Assembly: GCA_015680685.1 (NCBI GenBank)
Contig: MNCI01004374.1
Span: 75,087-124,696, forward strand
Reading direction: 5' to 3'
DNA from: Gnetum montanum
Taxonomy: Eukaryota; Streptophyta; Gnetopsida; Gnetales; Gnetaceae
DNA: 49,610 nt
The notes beneath the pieces are model-generated. The model did no database searches. It saw only the letters and a list, made by a program, of their open reading frames with translations, and was not told the origin of the DNA. Positions 11,103 through 23,837 of the stretch are shown in pieces; positions within the stretch are counted from its first letter, which is position 1; every line of letters starts with the position of its first letter. A program made the position numbers and the translations under genes.

Positions 11103-11700
11103 TATTGTTGAGCATAGCTTTGTCAAGATTTTTTTTCCACCTTGCTTATGTTTGAAACAAGAAATTATATAAAATATTACATATGTATGACATCACATCA
11201 AAAGTTATGACTCGCATCAGAATTTTATAAATAGTTTTAAAAAGAAATAAGGATTCGACATTCACATTAATTTTAACTTGGACATTTTTTACGTAGTAAC
11301 AACTAGAATTGATGCAGCATGTTAAAGCTAGCAACTATTTGTTAATTTAACATTGCTCAGTAATAACACATGATTAAAAATAAAAGTTAATGGAAATTCA
11401 CTAACCACCATTTTTTGATGATAGCAAACAAAAAAAGACAACTAAAAGAAAAATCCTAACATGCACTAGTAGATGTCCACCACCTAATTAGAGAAAAAAA
11501 GGATGACAAACAAGAAAGGAAAAGCTACTAAAGCTTATGGATCTAAGGTTATCTTGTTCATAATAAGCTTTAGAGTAGTTGAATAAGAAGGATAAAGAGA
11601 ATACTTCTTCTTAAGCAAGGATATGTCTAATTCACCAAGGCCTAAGTCGATGAATTCAATGTTAGAGAAAGGCTCATTGCCAAGTCTACAAAATTAGAGG
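11103..11700. other. AT-rich stretch, nothing recognised
   Basis: No coding frame or repeat end could be supported between the gene-like remnant and the gag-protease debris. Confidence 0.35.
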
Positions 11701-14700
11701 TAACCTCAGAGTTCTTAGAAGAATAGGGAACTATAGGCTTTTCTATAGGTTCAAGCTAGATTTCAATCAATGTATGAATAAGCTAATAGAAATGTGCTTT
11801 TCAATCTAGGTGAGAATACCAAGGATTTGCTTGTCCACAAAGATAATTGATTCATGATTGAGAATAGATATGTGGATCTCCTGATGTATAGGAGAAGACA
11901 CAACTCTATGTTGAGCTAGCTAAGGACATCCTAGTATAACATTAAAACCAATACGCTTATGTATTATCATAAAGATAATGTTAGATTGCACAACATTGAC
12001 TATCATGAATAGTATCCTAATGGAACCTATAACCTCTACTCATGTACTATTAAATGAAATGAGGTTAGTGTAGGCTTTATTAAACACTGCATGATCCTAG
12101 AGGCTAAGATGCTTGATATCAGTCCATGTAATCATGCTTGATCTAATGATGTCATCAACATGTATCAATAGAACTATGACTTCTAGAGACACCTTGACGG
12201 TAATGTAGAGTAGAAGCTAGCAGATATCCCTTATTTTTCAATCTATTTTATTATTATTTCCATAAAAGCTCAAATTATTTGATGCATATTAAGGAACTTG
12301 GAGAGAAGAGGATATAGCTTCCATCTGAGCAGGGATGTTACTTGGGACCACAATCCTCTTAATAACATCATATAATATAATGTAATGTTATTTAGAGGTT
12401 GCCACGAGATCATACAAGGGTAAATTAATGCCTTTGGAATGGATAATAGAGGTCATTTATTATAGGATCTTACTATCCATAGGCTATGATGATTGTGAAG
12501 CAAGTGCCACCATAATAGGCTATATAGGATTAGAAGAAGATGGGAGGTTACTTGAAGATGTCTCAACTATCTTCTTCTTTTGCTTAGCTAAGTAAGAGTC
12601 ATTGGCCGATTAACTACGAGTAAGAATCTTTACATGAGGTGAAGGAAAATGAAATGTTTGAGGTTTAACAGTTGGAATGGTATTCTATGGTTCAATATGA
12701 GATGCAATAGGATGGGAAGTGGAGGATGGTAAATGTTGAGCAAAAGTGAATTAATAACAATTAGTGGCATAAATGTGATAAGGAGGCAGTGATAAGTGCT
12801 TTGGCTTAGATGGTATGATGTATTTAGAACAACAAATCATATAGGACTTCTGAGGTTGTAATGATTACTGCCTAGATAGATTATAGCTAGACTAGCAAAT
12901 GATGTAAATCTCTTTCAATAGAGACTTACTAGCCTTATGTTAAAGCTTGAAATCCAAAATTTTTTCTCTCACTTCCAAGGGATTCTAAAATATTTTTAGT
13001 TGTTGGTTTTTCAAATGCATAGTGGATGGATTGCTTTCCACCACTATTTTTTCCTTATCAATGAGATCTTTAACATCATCTTTCAAATTCCTACAATTAT
13101 CTATATCATGTCTAGCACTTCCATGATAGTAGTAGTATTCACGATAGTCGTACCACTTAGGCACATTAAGATCTCTATTTTGCCATTGAGAAGGATCCAT
13201 AGCTATGAGCTAAATGAGATGAAAGCATGCTCTTGCTTGATCAGAGACCTATTTCTTCTTAAGGTGGCCATCTCTAAGAAGATTGTTTAGGAGTAAAGAG
13301 TGCCTCATGGATATCTTGGTATACTGATCTCTACTCCTATGAGGTCTAGGCAGTCGAAAAGATGAAGACACAATTGAGGGAGCATTTTTTTCCTTAGAAA
13401 GAGAGGAAACACTTGCATAAGTTGAATTCATATTATCTTATGTAGTAGCCTTAGTACCTTTGTTATGAACTACCATGAATTCTTGATCATTGTGTTGAAT
13501 GGTCTCTTCTTCAATACATTTGGAAAACAAGAAACCATCATTCAAAGAATGAGACTTATGATAATTCATCCTCTTCTAAATGTAGTCAATAATAGCTACT
13601 TTCAATATGTCTTGTAGTTAACATTCATTCAAATGATAGGGCAGTTTTGTTGATGTCGCTATCCATTGAGAAATGAACTTATTGATGGGTTCATTTGGAG
13701 CTTGCTTGATGCCAACAAAAGACATAACACTAGTAGGTTAAGGCACATTGAACTTGAAGTGTTCAATGAAGGCTATCAACATTTTCTCTAAGGAAGTGAT
13801 AGATCCATGTGATAGAGGCCTATACCATTCCAAAGCTCTTCTAGATAGTGAGTTAAAGAAACATCTCAACACAATATGAGGGTAAGGAGCTAGAAGCATG
13901 CATTCATTTCTGAATATGACCACATGATTAGTGGGGTCTTCTATTTCACAATTATACTTAGAAAAAGTAGGTAGTGAAACTTCCTTAGGAAAGATTGGCA
14001 AATGGATTGTAGGGCTGATGGGCTCATTTAAAACCTTATCCAAGGAAATAGAAGCATTTCATTATAAGCTGAGTACCTTTGCTATTTTGTCTTCATTACT
14101 TTGAAGATGTCATTGAGTACTACAAGAAGTTGTGAATATGTTCCAAGGAATCTCATGATAGATGGGACCATAGTAGCTTTTGAAGAAGTTTAAAAAAAAG
14201 CACATAAGGCATGGGCCAACTTAGAGCTAGAGCAAGTATACCCAAGGAAATTAGGTAAAATGGGTATATAGGAAAAGGAAAAGCACATGTTGCTTGTGAA
14301 ATGAAAAATGGTTAGGAAGTATAAGTAAACAATGAAAAAGGTTAAAATGGAAGTACTTTAGGTTGAGGTTGAGGGATGGAATAAAAAGTAGTTTCAAAAG
14401 GTAAAACCAATGACTAGAAAATGAAGTGTAGGTTACCAACATTATCAGACGAAAAAAGATAATAGAGCAATGCAGTAGTAATAGGGAGACTAAATGGTTT
14501 AGTAGAAAGTGAAACAGATCCAAGAACACTACTTTGAGAAGTTGAGATGTTAACATGATGGATATGATGAGAATGTGGGTCACTTTTGCCTAGCCCCCCA
14601 ACTAGTTGCACTTCATCTTCATCTATTAGATGGATGTCAGACTCAAAAGCAATGCTTTCTCTTCTTATCTTGACAGTGATATGAGGATTAAGAGGTTGAT

Positions 14701-15000
14701 CCAAGATGTTCTTTATCCTAGCTTCTTCAATTTGTAGATGAGCTTGTTTCTACATCTTCTCTTATTCCATGACAAAATCTACCAAATCCTTAGCTTCCTC
14801 ATCATCCATCTCAATGGGGTGATCAGGATTGGAAAGAAAGGATGGCAAATTGTAAGCTTATTCATACTTTTTTATGAGTTTAATCACATCAAAAGTTAAG
14901 TTGTAGTCAAGCTCCCATTTGGCATAGGCTACCCTATAATTTATGAGACTAAGTCCACTTGAAAAGGCTTGATTCCTCTTAATATCTAGAAAATTCTTAT
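11700..15000 (-). pseudogene. Degraded gag-protease of another Ty3/gypsy element
   Basis: Read on the minus strand from about 14850 to 11700, broken by many stops. A capsid-like domain at 14043-13738 has the pattern PTFSKYN...DPTNHVVIFRNEC...RCFFNSLSRRALEWYRPL, typical of Retrotrans_gag. A nucleocapsid-like segment at 13200-12985 reads YYYYHGSARHDIDNCRNLKDDV, the usual CxxHG...H..C..LK region. A protease-like segment follows near 12200-11930, ending FNVILGCP then QHRVVSSPIHQ, matching the usual LLGRPWLH...PSTLHQ block. The Asp of the expected DTGSS motif is not recognisable. The gag differs from that of A-C, so this is a separate lineage. LTRs and pol were not found. Element B begins at 15041, so it probably inserted into or beside this debris. 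Confidence 0.6.
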
Positions 15001-15040
15001 TTTTGAAGATACCTAAAGTAGATGATGAAGTTACAGCAAT

Positions 15041-15933
15041 TGATGAAGCATCTAATCCACTACATCGACTAGGCTACATTGACGAAGCCTCGTTAATGTG
15101 TCCGCATTGACATGATCCCATCGATGCATCTTTCCAAGCATCGACATGGCCTCGTCAATGCAAAGCCCATTTTCCACTATAAATATGCATGCACCTATCA
15201 CATTTATGACACCTTTTGTTCAAGTTATAGCAAAGCTCTTGCATTTTGTTTCCGCAAAAGTTAGATTATTTTCCAAGTGCCCGCAATCATAGTTTGAAGA
15301 GTGTATGACTCTTTATTCAAGCGCTAATGTACCTAAGCCCATTGGCATGAACGGTAATAAAGATGAGCTTTTTGAACAACCCTTGTAGCATTTGAACTAG
15401 ATTACTTAAGCATTAATATTTTAATACTTTAATAATTTTCATGCTTTTGTTATTGCTTTACAGTTATAGTACGTTTTAGTAGTCCACGAGTAGTGCATGA
15501 GAACACATAAGCATGACCACCTCAAACATATGTCGGATACTTGGCAACCTAGTGATGCTTAACATCTAGCAACCCAGTAGTGATTAGGACATGCTTGGGA
15601 TGTGCACAGAGGGTGGGACTGGCTGCTTATGCTAGGAGTAGTCGAGCAATAGAGTAGTAAGATCTTCAATTATCTAGCCCTTTTACTCCCTATATTAGAA
15701 GAATTAAATATTAAGAATAAAAGAAAACTCATAAAAACCATATGACTTAATCTCACTTAACCATTGTTCTAGAATGTCACAAGTGAGGTTGAAAGGAAAA
15801 CAATCATTCTAACTAGGATAATGATGGCGAGAATATTGTGCATAAGTGCTCACAGTCTTCAGAATTTGACTGGATTGCACATGAATGCTTGTGATTTATA
15901 TGGTTGGGTGTAGGGGTGCCTCACCACTCATCA
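15041..15933 (+). repeat. 5' LTR of element B
   Basis: 893 bp, starting TGATGAAGCA and ending CACTCATCA. A cluster of TCGAC/TCGATG-type motifs (about 15065-15165) precedes a TATA box (CTATAAATA, 15177-15185). It matches 27420-28173 closely, and parts match the LTRs of A and C in opposite orientation. Confidence 0.9.
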
Positions 15934-15934
15934 T

Positions 15935-15953
15935 TCGCACCATTTTCTGAAAC
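15935..15953 (+). promoter_or_regulatory. Decayed tRNA-Asp primer site of element B
   Basis: One base after the 5' LTR lies TCGCACCATTTTCTGAAAC. It matches the element A primer site at 12 of 19 positions. Four of the seven differences are G-to-A, as expected from loss of methylated C on the other strand. Confidence 0.55.
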
Positions 15954-16077
15954 TGTTAGTCTTCCGTGCGCTATCTAGCCTTAGCAAGATCCTCACTTAC
16001 TTCATTGGAACAAACCCATTACATCAAAAGCTACTCACGCTAAACGACTTAGGTAAGAGTAAGGCACACTAAGTTAT

Positions 16078-18480
16078 GTGTTGTTTAACACTAATATTTC
16101 TTCTTCTCATAGGCAAGATGAATCCAACCCATACGTGCCCCAGGAATGTTGGGTGGTATATAATCATCCAGATGAGTATATACCCAACTTCACCTTCATC
16201 CTGAATCAGGATGAGCAGATGCGATGGCAAGACATGGAAGGCAACATTATATTACCCCTTGATCAATTAGTTCCTAGAATGCTACTCCAAAATCTTACCA
16301 AACTAGGCATTCAAGACCAAGTTGAGGAGTATATAATGGAGGATCACAATTATCAGGACTATCACCCAAATGAGGCATAACATAAATAGGACCTGTAGCA
16401 GGCAAAACACCATGAACAAGCAAAGGGCAAATAGTCTAGTAACCCTTTGTCCCTGCAGGCCTAACATGATGATGAGGAACCTATTCCTCATGATCCCTGT
16501 GCTTCCGCATCTCCACCCCCACATCAGAATATTTGATTTGTCATACATAGTAAAGGTTCAAGTGACTGGGAGTTCCAGGATGTTGAGGGATCCCACAGAG
16601 GAGATCATGGTGAAGGTGAAGATGGATATGAAGATTGAGGCCATTGTTATGGAAGAGGAGGTGATCGACATAGTGAGGGTGGTAGTCCTTCCCCCTCTTC
16701 TCATTCCCCTCTTTCCACCCTAGCTTCATAAGGTTTTAACTCTGACCGCAATCGTCGTAGGTGGGATCATGATGAGGGTGATTGCCAAGATTGACATGAT
16801 CGAGGACGTCGATAGGAACATCATGACCAAGGGCGGGGATGATCACGAGAGGCTCATTGTCATGAAAGGAGAGGTAGCAGAGACCATCACAAACATCATG
16901 GCCATTATCAGAACCATGACTTTGATAAACCACTGCTTGCCACTCGAAGCATGCTCAACATAGTAGAGGCAGTTCACATACCTACCAGGCACTTGAGAGA
17001 CAGTCAGATCAAGCGCCTTGATATGAACAACATTCCTAAATTTGAAGGAGGATATAATTGCAACCCACAGACTCACTTGTAAGTATTTAATGATGCCTGT
17101 ACCCTACAAAATATTGAAAATGAATGGCAAAAACTCAAGCTATTCCCCTGAACACTCACCAAGGAAGTAGAAAGCTGGTACCGGTCTTTGGAGCCAGAAT
17201 TAATCAGGCAATGGAGTACGATGTTGGAGCTCTTCAATGACAAATACCAAACCTATTCCAGAGTCTCTAATCTAAGATGATAGATTCAAGGGTGAAAACA
17301 AGGTATCCAAGAACCCTTGGATGCAGCCATGGGCAGATATTACTCCTTGTTGTACCGATGTCCTGGTCATGGCTACTCTCAGTGGGAATAGCTCTACCAT
17401 GTCATAGATGGGATCCATTTCGAAACAAGAAGGACCCTTGGTGTTTATGCTTAAGGATAGCTATCTAAGTTAAGGGCTCATCAACTTCAGTGATTAATTG
17501 AGCAAGTATCCAAGGAAGAGGGAGAACTATGAAAATAGGAAAGTGCATAGGAATATAATCGAGATCCTTCCATCTAGAAGAGGGAGGTATGATTCTGTGA
17601 AGATGAGGAGTCATCTCTAGATGTAGCAGTGAATAGGAAGAATTTACCCATACAAAATTTCACTTCTGAAATTTTGGCCAAGGTGGACAAGATGTGGGAT
17701 TCTTTGGATGAAAAATTCCAAAGTGTTCTAAAAATTGCAAAAGAATCCAAAGAATAGAATAAAGATTGAGATCGATGAAGGAGAAAAGAGGCTGAACGTG
17801 CCTACCACAAAGGTAAGGGCAATGTTTCTGTAGTAGAACAAGTTGTAGACTCAGATACTAAGGAACATGATGGATGTGACATATGCCAGTACAAACATCC
17901 TAAGGGATGTTGCCCCGTGGTGTCACATTTGCAAGAGTTTGGGGTGTATGCTCTAAATCCTTGCTTAGCAAATAAGCAAACAGCCTGGAGATTACCTTAT
18001 CCCCAAGGCAATTCCAAGTAGTTCCACTAGCAATAGGGATATTATCCAAGTGGAGCTCTGCCACAACCGTATGAGCACTACCAACAATGGCAACACCCAC
18101 AGTCGTGGGGGATGCCACCCCCAAGGCAGCATTACCCTTACCGGCAGCTAGATCCTTATGGGTACTACATTCAGTAGCCAATCTCTCTATGGGACTCTTC
18201 CAGTCATGCAACCTTCCAAAATCATTACTACCTGCCAGAATACTTTCAAGCCCAATCTTAGTCACCAAAGGGGGAAAACCCACATTTGCACTATGCTCTG
18301 CCACCTCCTTTGGCCATACCTATCCATCAACCCTCAACTCAGCTAACTCCTTCTCCATCTATGTAGGGAGAAATACCTCCACAACCACAGTAACATAATT
18401 CCATGAGGGCCGTCAATTTACAGTTGGCTTCTCAGTCGAGCAGGTCAGAACCAAAATCACAAAAACATTTCTTTTTCTAG
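16078..18480 (+). pseudogene. gag: Gag of element B
   Basis: The structural polyprotein, broken by stops and frameshifts. The N-terminal frame 16078-16380 is open (100 codons); the true start is uncertain. A low-complexity His/Asp/Arg-rich region follows (about 16400-16960). The capsid-like domain at about 17030-17480 carries VESWYRSLEPELIRQWSTM and RCPGHGYSQW. The zinc knuckle CDICQYKHPKGCC (17875-17913) has the CX2CX3HX4C spacing also seen in element A. A Pro/Gln/Tyr-rich tail runs to about 18480. The order is the same as in gag of A. Confidence 0.75.
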
Positions 18481-18539
18481 CTTAATAACCTAAAAACACC
18501 CTCACACTCACTTGTGGCTAGTGCCCCTGTATCTCCAAC

Positions 18540-19165
18540 TACCTCTGACGCTCAATCCTTCAAGTGACCTTTGAACCAAATGCCTTCCGAAGTACAAACC
18601 TTCATGTTAACACATGCTATGATGGACTAGATCAAGGTGAGTCATCTTCCTTAGAAATTGGCTGATCCTAGAAGCCCCCTCATATACCTTTAGGTGGTAG
18701 GTAATAAGCCATGCAAAGCTCTTCTAGACTCAGGGTTAGGTATCAACCTAATTTCACATGATATGTACAAGACCTAGAACCTGCCTCTATTGAAGAAAAG
18801 CAACATTTGGCTCGAGTTGGAAAACCAATCCATTACTATTTCCTTGCGATTGGTAAAAGATATTATGACCACCATTTTTGGCTGGTCCTATACTACTAAT
18901 TTCCTAGTGATCCATGTCGATAATTGCAAGGGGGACTTCTCAATTATAATGGGAAGAGCATGGCTTAGCATGGTGGATGCATGTTTAGGACTCCAAGACC
19001 TTTCCTTTGAAATTTTCAAGGAAATTCTTTTTGGAAAATCAAGAAGAAGCGTGTTCCATGCATCGCGTACAGTGACTCCAAGTGCAACTATGTGCAACAA
19101 CTCTAGTCTATTAAGCAGACATCTATTCAAGCATGCAGTCAATGTGCTGCTGAATCACAAATTCA
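18540..19165 (+). pseudogene. Aspartic protease region of element B
   Basis: The retroviral-type protease that would cut the Gag-Pol polyprotein. The active-site region reads ALLDSGLGINLISHDMY (about 18718-18768); C has DSGSG at this point. The downstream flap and ILGRPWL-equivalent reads IIMGRAWL (about 18942-18965). The segment from 18790 to 19182 is open in one frame. A frameshift near 19100-19165 puts it out of phase with RT, which reads in another frame from 19167. Confidence 0.7.
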
Positions 19166-19166
19166 A

Positions 19167-20290
19167 CAATACCTGTACATAGTAGCCACTAATCAAGAAG
19201 GCACCCAATGGTTGACCATTGATTCTGATAGCAACACCCTATGCATGGAATCCTCTGAGAGCATTGTATGTACCTATATGGGGAGCATAGACAAATTGGA
19301 ATAGGTCCATCAACAACTTTCCACTATTGATGATGCTACTAACTAAGAAAAGCTACAGATCCTTGAAAGCTTTAAACAGGAGCCCATAGAACTAAAACCT
19401 TTACCGGTCAACCTGGAATATGCATTCTTGCAAAATGATAAGCTGGTAATAATCAGTGTCACTCTTGCTTCTGAGCAAAAAAAGAAGTTGCTATGGATGG
19501 TGAACAAGTGGTTGACTACCTTCACATGGTCATATCCTAAGTTAACGAGGATTGATCCTAGGGTATGCCAACATCAAATCTATATCGACCCTTCCTTGAA
19601 CCCATGACAACAACCACAAAGATGATTAAATCCCAAAATTAAATAGATTGTCAAGGATGAAATTGAGAAACAACTGAAGGCAGGATTCATCTACCCCATT
19701 GCGGATAGCAAATGGGTTAGCCCACTCATGATTGTGCCAAAAAAGGATGGCAAATGAAGGGTTTGTATTGATTTTCAATTACTAAATATGGAAACCTTTA
19801 AAGATCATTTTCCACTTCCATTTGTGGACCAGGTGTTGGATACCATTTCGGGGCATTGTTACTATAGCTTCCTAGATGGTTACAGTGGCTATAACCAAAT
19901 CCAAATTGTGCCAAAGGACCAGGCCAAGACAACATTTACGAGTCCCTAGGGAACTTTCGCATACAAGAAGATGCCCTTTGGCCTATGTAATGTGCCTGTA
20001 ACCTTCCAACACCTTGTCCTCAACATCTTCCAATAGTAAATCAGCAATGATGTAGAAGTTTTTATGGATGACTTCTCCACCTATGGCGCAACATTCGAGC
20101 AGGACTTGGATGGCCTTGAGCAAGTTTTGAAGTGATGTGTAGAAACTAACTTATGGCTCAACTGGCAAAAGAGCCATCTAATGGTCCAAGAAGGCATTTT
20201 TTTGGGGCATCAAATTTCACAAGAGGGGATCGGAGTGGATCCTAAGAAAATCAGGGTCATCTAAAGAATTACCAATCAACCGGAAACTAT
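19167..20290 (+). pseudogene. pol: Reverse transcriptase of element B
   Basis: RNA-dependent DNA polymerase domain. Recognisable in order: IADSKWVSPLMIVPKKDGK, RVCIDFQLLN, FPLPFVDQVLDTI, YYSFLDGYSGYNQI, TFAYKKMPFGLCN and the catalytic box VEVFMDDFSTYG (about 20053-20088). The Asp pair of the active site is intact. Stops interrupt it: TGA in place of Trp after DGK, TAG in place of Trp after TSP, TAG in place of Gln after NIFQ. FMDD instead of the common YIDD is the form seen in Athila-group elements. Confidence 0.85.
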
Positions 20291-20935
20291 AAGGGATGTT
20301 CGATCGTTCCTTGGATACACTAGCTACTACCAACGCTTCATCAAGAATTTTTCGAAGATTGCCAAGCTATTGGTGGAGCTGATCGAGAAAGACGCCTCGT
20401 TTTTCTAGACTGGGGAATGTGAGTCTACATTCCAAATGCTGAAACAAAAACTCATAGAGACTCCAATTCTACAAGCCCCTAATTGGTCCAAACCATTTCA
20501 CATCATGATGAATTCGTCTAACTATGCATTGGGAGTCGTGCTCACACAATTGTATGACCAGAAGCATCCATATTACATCCACTATGCAAGCTGAAGTATT
20601 ATGGGTGCTCAGCTAAACTACATCACCACTGAAAAGGAATTAATGGCAGTGGTATTTGCCTTGGAAAAATTTCAAAACTATGTGCTCAAATACAAGGTGT
20701 TTGTGCACACAAACCATAGTGCCATTCGGTTCCTTATGAACAAACCAATGGTGAGCCCCCATGTCGTATGGTGGCTCATGATCCTTCAAGAATTCAATTT
20801 TACTATGATAGATAAAAAGGGAACTGAGAACGTGGTTGCTGATCACTTGTCTCAATTATGATGGGACAACACAGAGGAGTAGAGCCCACTCTCTGACAAA
20901 TTTTCAAATGAACTCCTCTTTGCTAGAGCAATCGC
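20291..20935 (+). pseudogene. RNase H and connection region of element B
   Basis: Degrades the RNA of the RNA/DNA hybrid. Visible blocks are RSFLGYTSYYQRFIKNFSKI (connection), NSSNYALGVVLTQ (about 20512-20550), TTEKELMAVVFALEKF and the C-terminal KGTENVVADHLSQL (20818-20858). In NSSNYALG the usual catalytic Asp of the DAS start is Asn. The segment 20601-20861 is open. Confidence 0.75.
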
Positions 20936-22250
20936 AAAGGAGGCCCCCACAAAATTGAATTAGTTTGACAACATCCTTACCTATCTTCTTACACAAGAGC
21001 TACCAAAGGAGTTGGATCATAGAAAGAAACAACAATTTCTTCACAGAGCCAAGCACTTCATGGAAATTAATGAACACCTTTAGAAGGTGTGTGTGGATGG
21101 CTTGGTTCAATGGTGCATCCCTGATGTAGGTCAACTGTGCATCCTCCAAGATGCTCATGAGGGTCCTTGTGGAGGCCATTATGCAGGAAGGTGCACAGCC
21201 ATTAAGATCCCACCCATAGAATACTACTGGCCTACACTCTTCAGAGATGCTCAATGGTTTATCCGCTCTTGTGATCAATGTCAAAGAGATGGTGGGATGA
21301 CGACACGAATGGAGGGACCTCAATAGCGGATTCAGCCACTAGAACCCTTCAACATTTGGGGCATTAACTTCATGGGCCCCATTGCACCCATGTCAAACAA
21401 GAAGATGTACATCATTATTGCGATGGACTACTATACCAAGTGGGCAAAGGCGGCAGCCATCACCAACTATTCCTCAAACACAGTTGTGCAGTTTGTTCAA
21501 TAGCAAATTGTGAATAGGTTTTGGGTGCTATGTGCACTCATTTCAAATAATAGCACTCACTTCATGGGTGTTACTTTTCTTAAACTCATGCAGCATTTGG
21601 AAGTAGAACATAAATTAACAACATCCTATCACCCCCAAGCCAATGGGTAAGCTGAAGTTGCAAACCAGGAGATTACAAAAATCCCAACTAGGACAATTAG
21701 CAAATATAGGAGGGATTGGAGCACAAAACTTAATGATGTCCTCTGGGCCTACCGCTCAACCTGAAAACTTCCTATAGGCTACTCCCCTTACGAGTTGGTG
21801 TACAGAAAACTACCAATGCTCTCGATTTAGGCAAAATTGGAAATACTATCCACTGCAAGTGACTTAGGTCTTAACTTACCCCTAGCATAATGAGAATGAC
21901 TCATCAACTTAAATGTGCTAAATGAGAATCGATTGGTAGCCTTATCATCAAATGAGATGCATAAGGCATATAACAAACAACGTCATGACCTTAGGATTTG
22001 GAAAGTAATATTTCAACATGGAGATAAGGTTCTCTATTGGAACCCCACACATGTGCCACAACAAACCAAGTTTTAAACATTATGGGAGGGACCTTATATT
22101 GTTTCCGAGACCTTTCCATCTGGGGCCCTACTCATACACAAACCTGAAGACCCAACAAAAACATAGTTGGTCAACATGCAACAATTAAAACCCTTCCATG
22201 AACTACACCAAACTAGTGTAGCTACCACTTCATCAAGTGGTTGACCACAT
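20936..22250 (+). pseudogene. Integrase of element B
   Basis: Joins element DNA to the host. The zinc-binding HHCC domain is present (DAHEGPCGGHYAG, then CDQCQR, 21147-21287). In the core, the first catalytic Asp is Asn (WGINFMGP) and the second is also Asn (SNNSTHF); the Glu (AEVANQEI) remains but follows a stop. Both changes are G-to-A. The C-terminal LWEGPYIVSETFPSGALLIH block resembles the Athila form. No chromodomain follows. Several TAG stops occur. Confidence 0.8.
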
Positions 22251-22280
22251 TCCATCTTTCGAATCTCCTCTTCCTAGCTT

Positions 22281-22295
22281 AGTTGTGGGGGAGAT
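22281..22295 (+). promoter_or_regulatory. Internal polypurine-like tract of element B
   Basis: AGTTGTGGGGGAGAT lies just after the integrase C-terminus. It is nearly the same as the tract beside the 3' LTR (AGTCGTGGGGGTA, 27407-27419). An extra polypurine tract inside an element can prime plus-strand synthesis, but that role is only inferred here. Confidence 0.5.
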
Positions 22296-23830
22296 CACTG
22301 CCCATACTAAAACAATTGTCCTGGCTTCTTAGGTCTTTTCTATATTTTTTGTTTTACACATTTTTTTTTTACACCATCATTCATACATTTAACATTTCTT
22401 ACCTACTCTTTCTCTTTTTTATATATAAATATATTTCACCTTTAGTCATTCTATTCTATTTTATTTTAGTTATTTTCCTCTATCTATTTTCACTAATAAA
22501 GCCATCTTATTGTCACAGGATGCAATGGTGTGATGGTTGCACCCAATGGGGGCATGCTTATTATGGTTTTCCTATTATATCTAGTACTTACCTTAGCATT
22601 TTGGTTTCAAGAAACTAAGATACACTTTCTTTCATGCAACAAGTAGTGAGTCCACAACATTTGACCACTCACACTTTCCTATGGTGTCCCAGGATCAAGA
22701 GAAGTATAGTCCCTTTTCCATTGATCAACTCCAATCAATCTTTGACCTTGGTGGATTCAGAACTTGGGAAGGATCTAGGTGGTAAGGAACAAGGTGTGAC
22801 TTCAAGGGGATGTGGTGGACTACGTATCCTCTTACGATCTCTCATGCATTTCTATCCTTAGGGATTCCTTTCCATTCCATGACAATGAATAACAAGAAGC
22901 TAACATGTCCTTGCATGGTGTGGTTCCCATTTGAAAAAAAAAAGAAAAAAATAAAAATAAAAAAAGCAATAATGGGAATTCAAAGCACATCCCTTGGACC
23001 AACCAATATATCCTTGCATGGTGTGGTTCCCATTTTAAAAAAAATAAGAAAGAAAAAAATAATGGGAATTCAAAGCACACCCCTTGGATCTAATAATAGG
23101 CTACAAGCACTGGTTATGGGACTCGGAAGCCATGTTGCCCAGACTTGCCAGTCCCCTCTAACTAAGGCCCTTCCTTACTTCCTGCTTCCCTTTTGTCCTA
23201 TATAAGGAATGGGATTTGGTCTTTGAGGGTATGCATATGTTTTGAGTGGGTGGGTTGGTATTAGTCCATCACTGCAACATCACTGGCCATGGTCAATCTT
23301 GATCCAAACCTGGAACAAATTCTTATCAAGTTGCTTAACCACTTACTTCACAATGGGACTATATCAATCTTAACCTCGGCACTCCATTCTACATGCTCTC
23401 TCCCTCATCCGTTGCTCTCCGTTCCTCACCTCACTATCGATTTCATGTTTCGATCATGTATCATGGTTTTTTGGTACTTGTAAATCCTTTGGTTAGTTCT
23501 CAGAGTTACAAGTATTAACCCTCGGTGACCATTAATTAACTATAGGGCCCATGGACTCCTACGTTGAAGATGTGCAAGGGAAAACATGGTCGAAGCCTTC
23601 TATGGGGAGGACCCACTTACATATCCTTTGGTTCCACTTGTTAATCTCCTACTGACTTGATATAATACAGTGCCTGTTTCTATGTCGTCCATCATGAGGC
23701 TTTCCATCACCCATGCTCCATATTATGCTATTCTTGGGTCTCTGAGCTCTTGAATGACTCTAGTCTTATGCTAAAATTCACTAATTTGGGCCTTTAATTC
23801 ATCGATCAATAATGGTCAACGTAGCTGAAT
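22296..23830 (+). other. Spacer between pol and ORF3, element B
   Basis: No gene is seen. It starts with a T-rich run, then a block complementary to CCCCTTGAAGTCACACC (22796-22812) that is shared with A and C, then a repeated dimer (22911-23084), then GGGCCCATGGACTC (near 23547), also shared with C (reverse complement near 44162-44177). Confidence 0.5.
22911..23084 (+). repeat. Tandem dimer in the spacer of element B
   Basis: Two copies (about 22911-22999 and 23013-23084) of a unit that opens CCTTGCATGGTGTGGTTCCC, continues with an A-rich run and closes near AATTCAAAGCACA..CCCTTGGA. The same dimer, more diverged, lies in element C at about 44612-44793. Confidence 0.75.
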
Positions 23831-23837
23831 AACTATG

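Noticed and set aside
22250-22280. Chromodomain after integrase
   Set aside because: No chromodomain pattern follows the integrase C-terminus in B or C; the tract at 22281 comes directly after it.
22283-22618. Hydrophobic 111-codon frame after integrase as a membrane protein
   Set aside because: It is translated from a T-rich spacer run and has no counterpart at this position in C.
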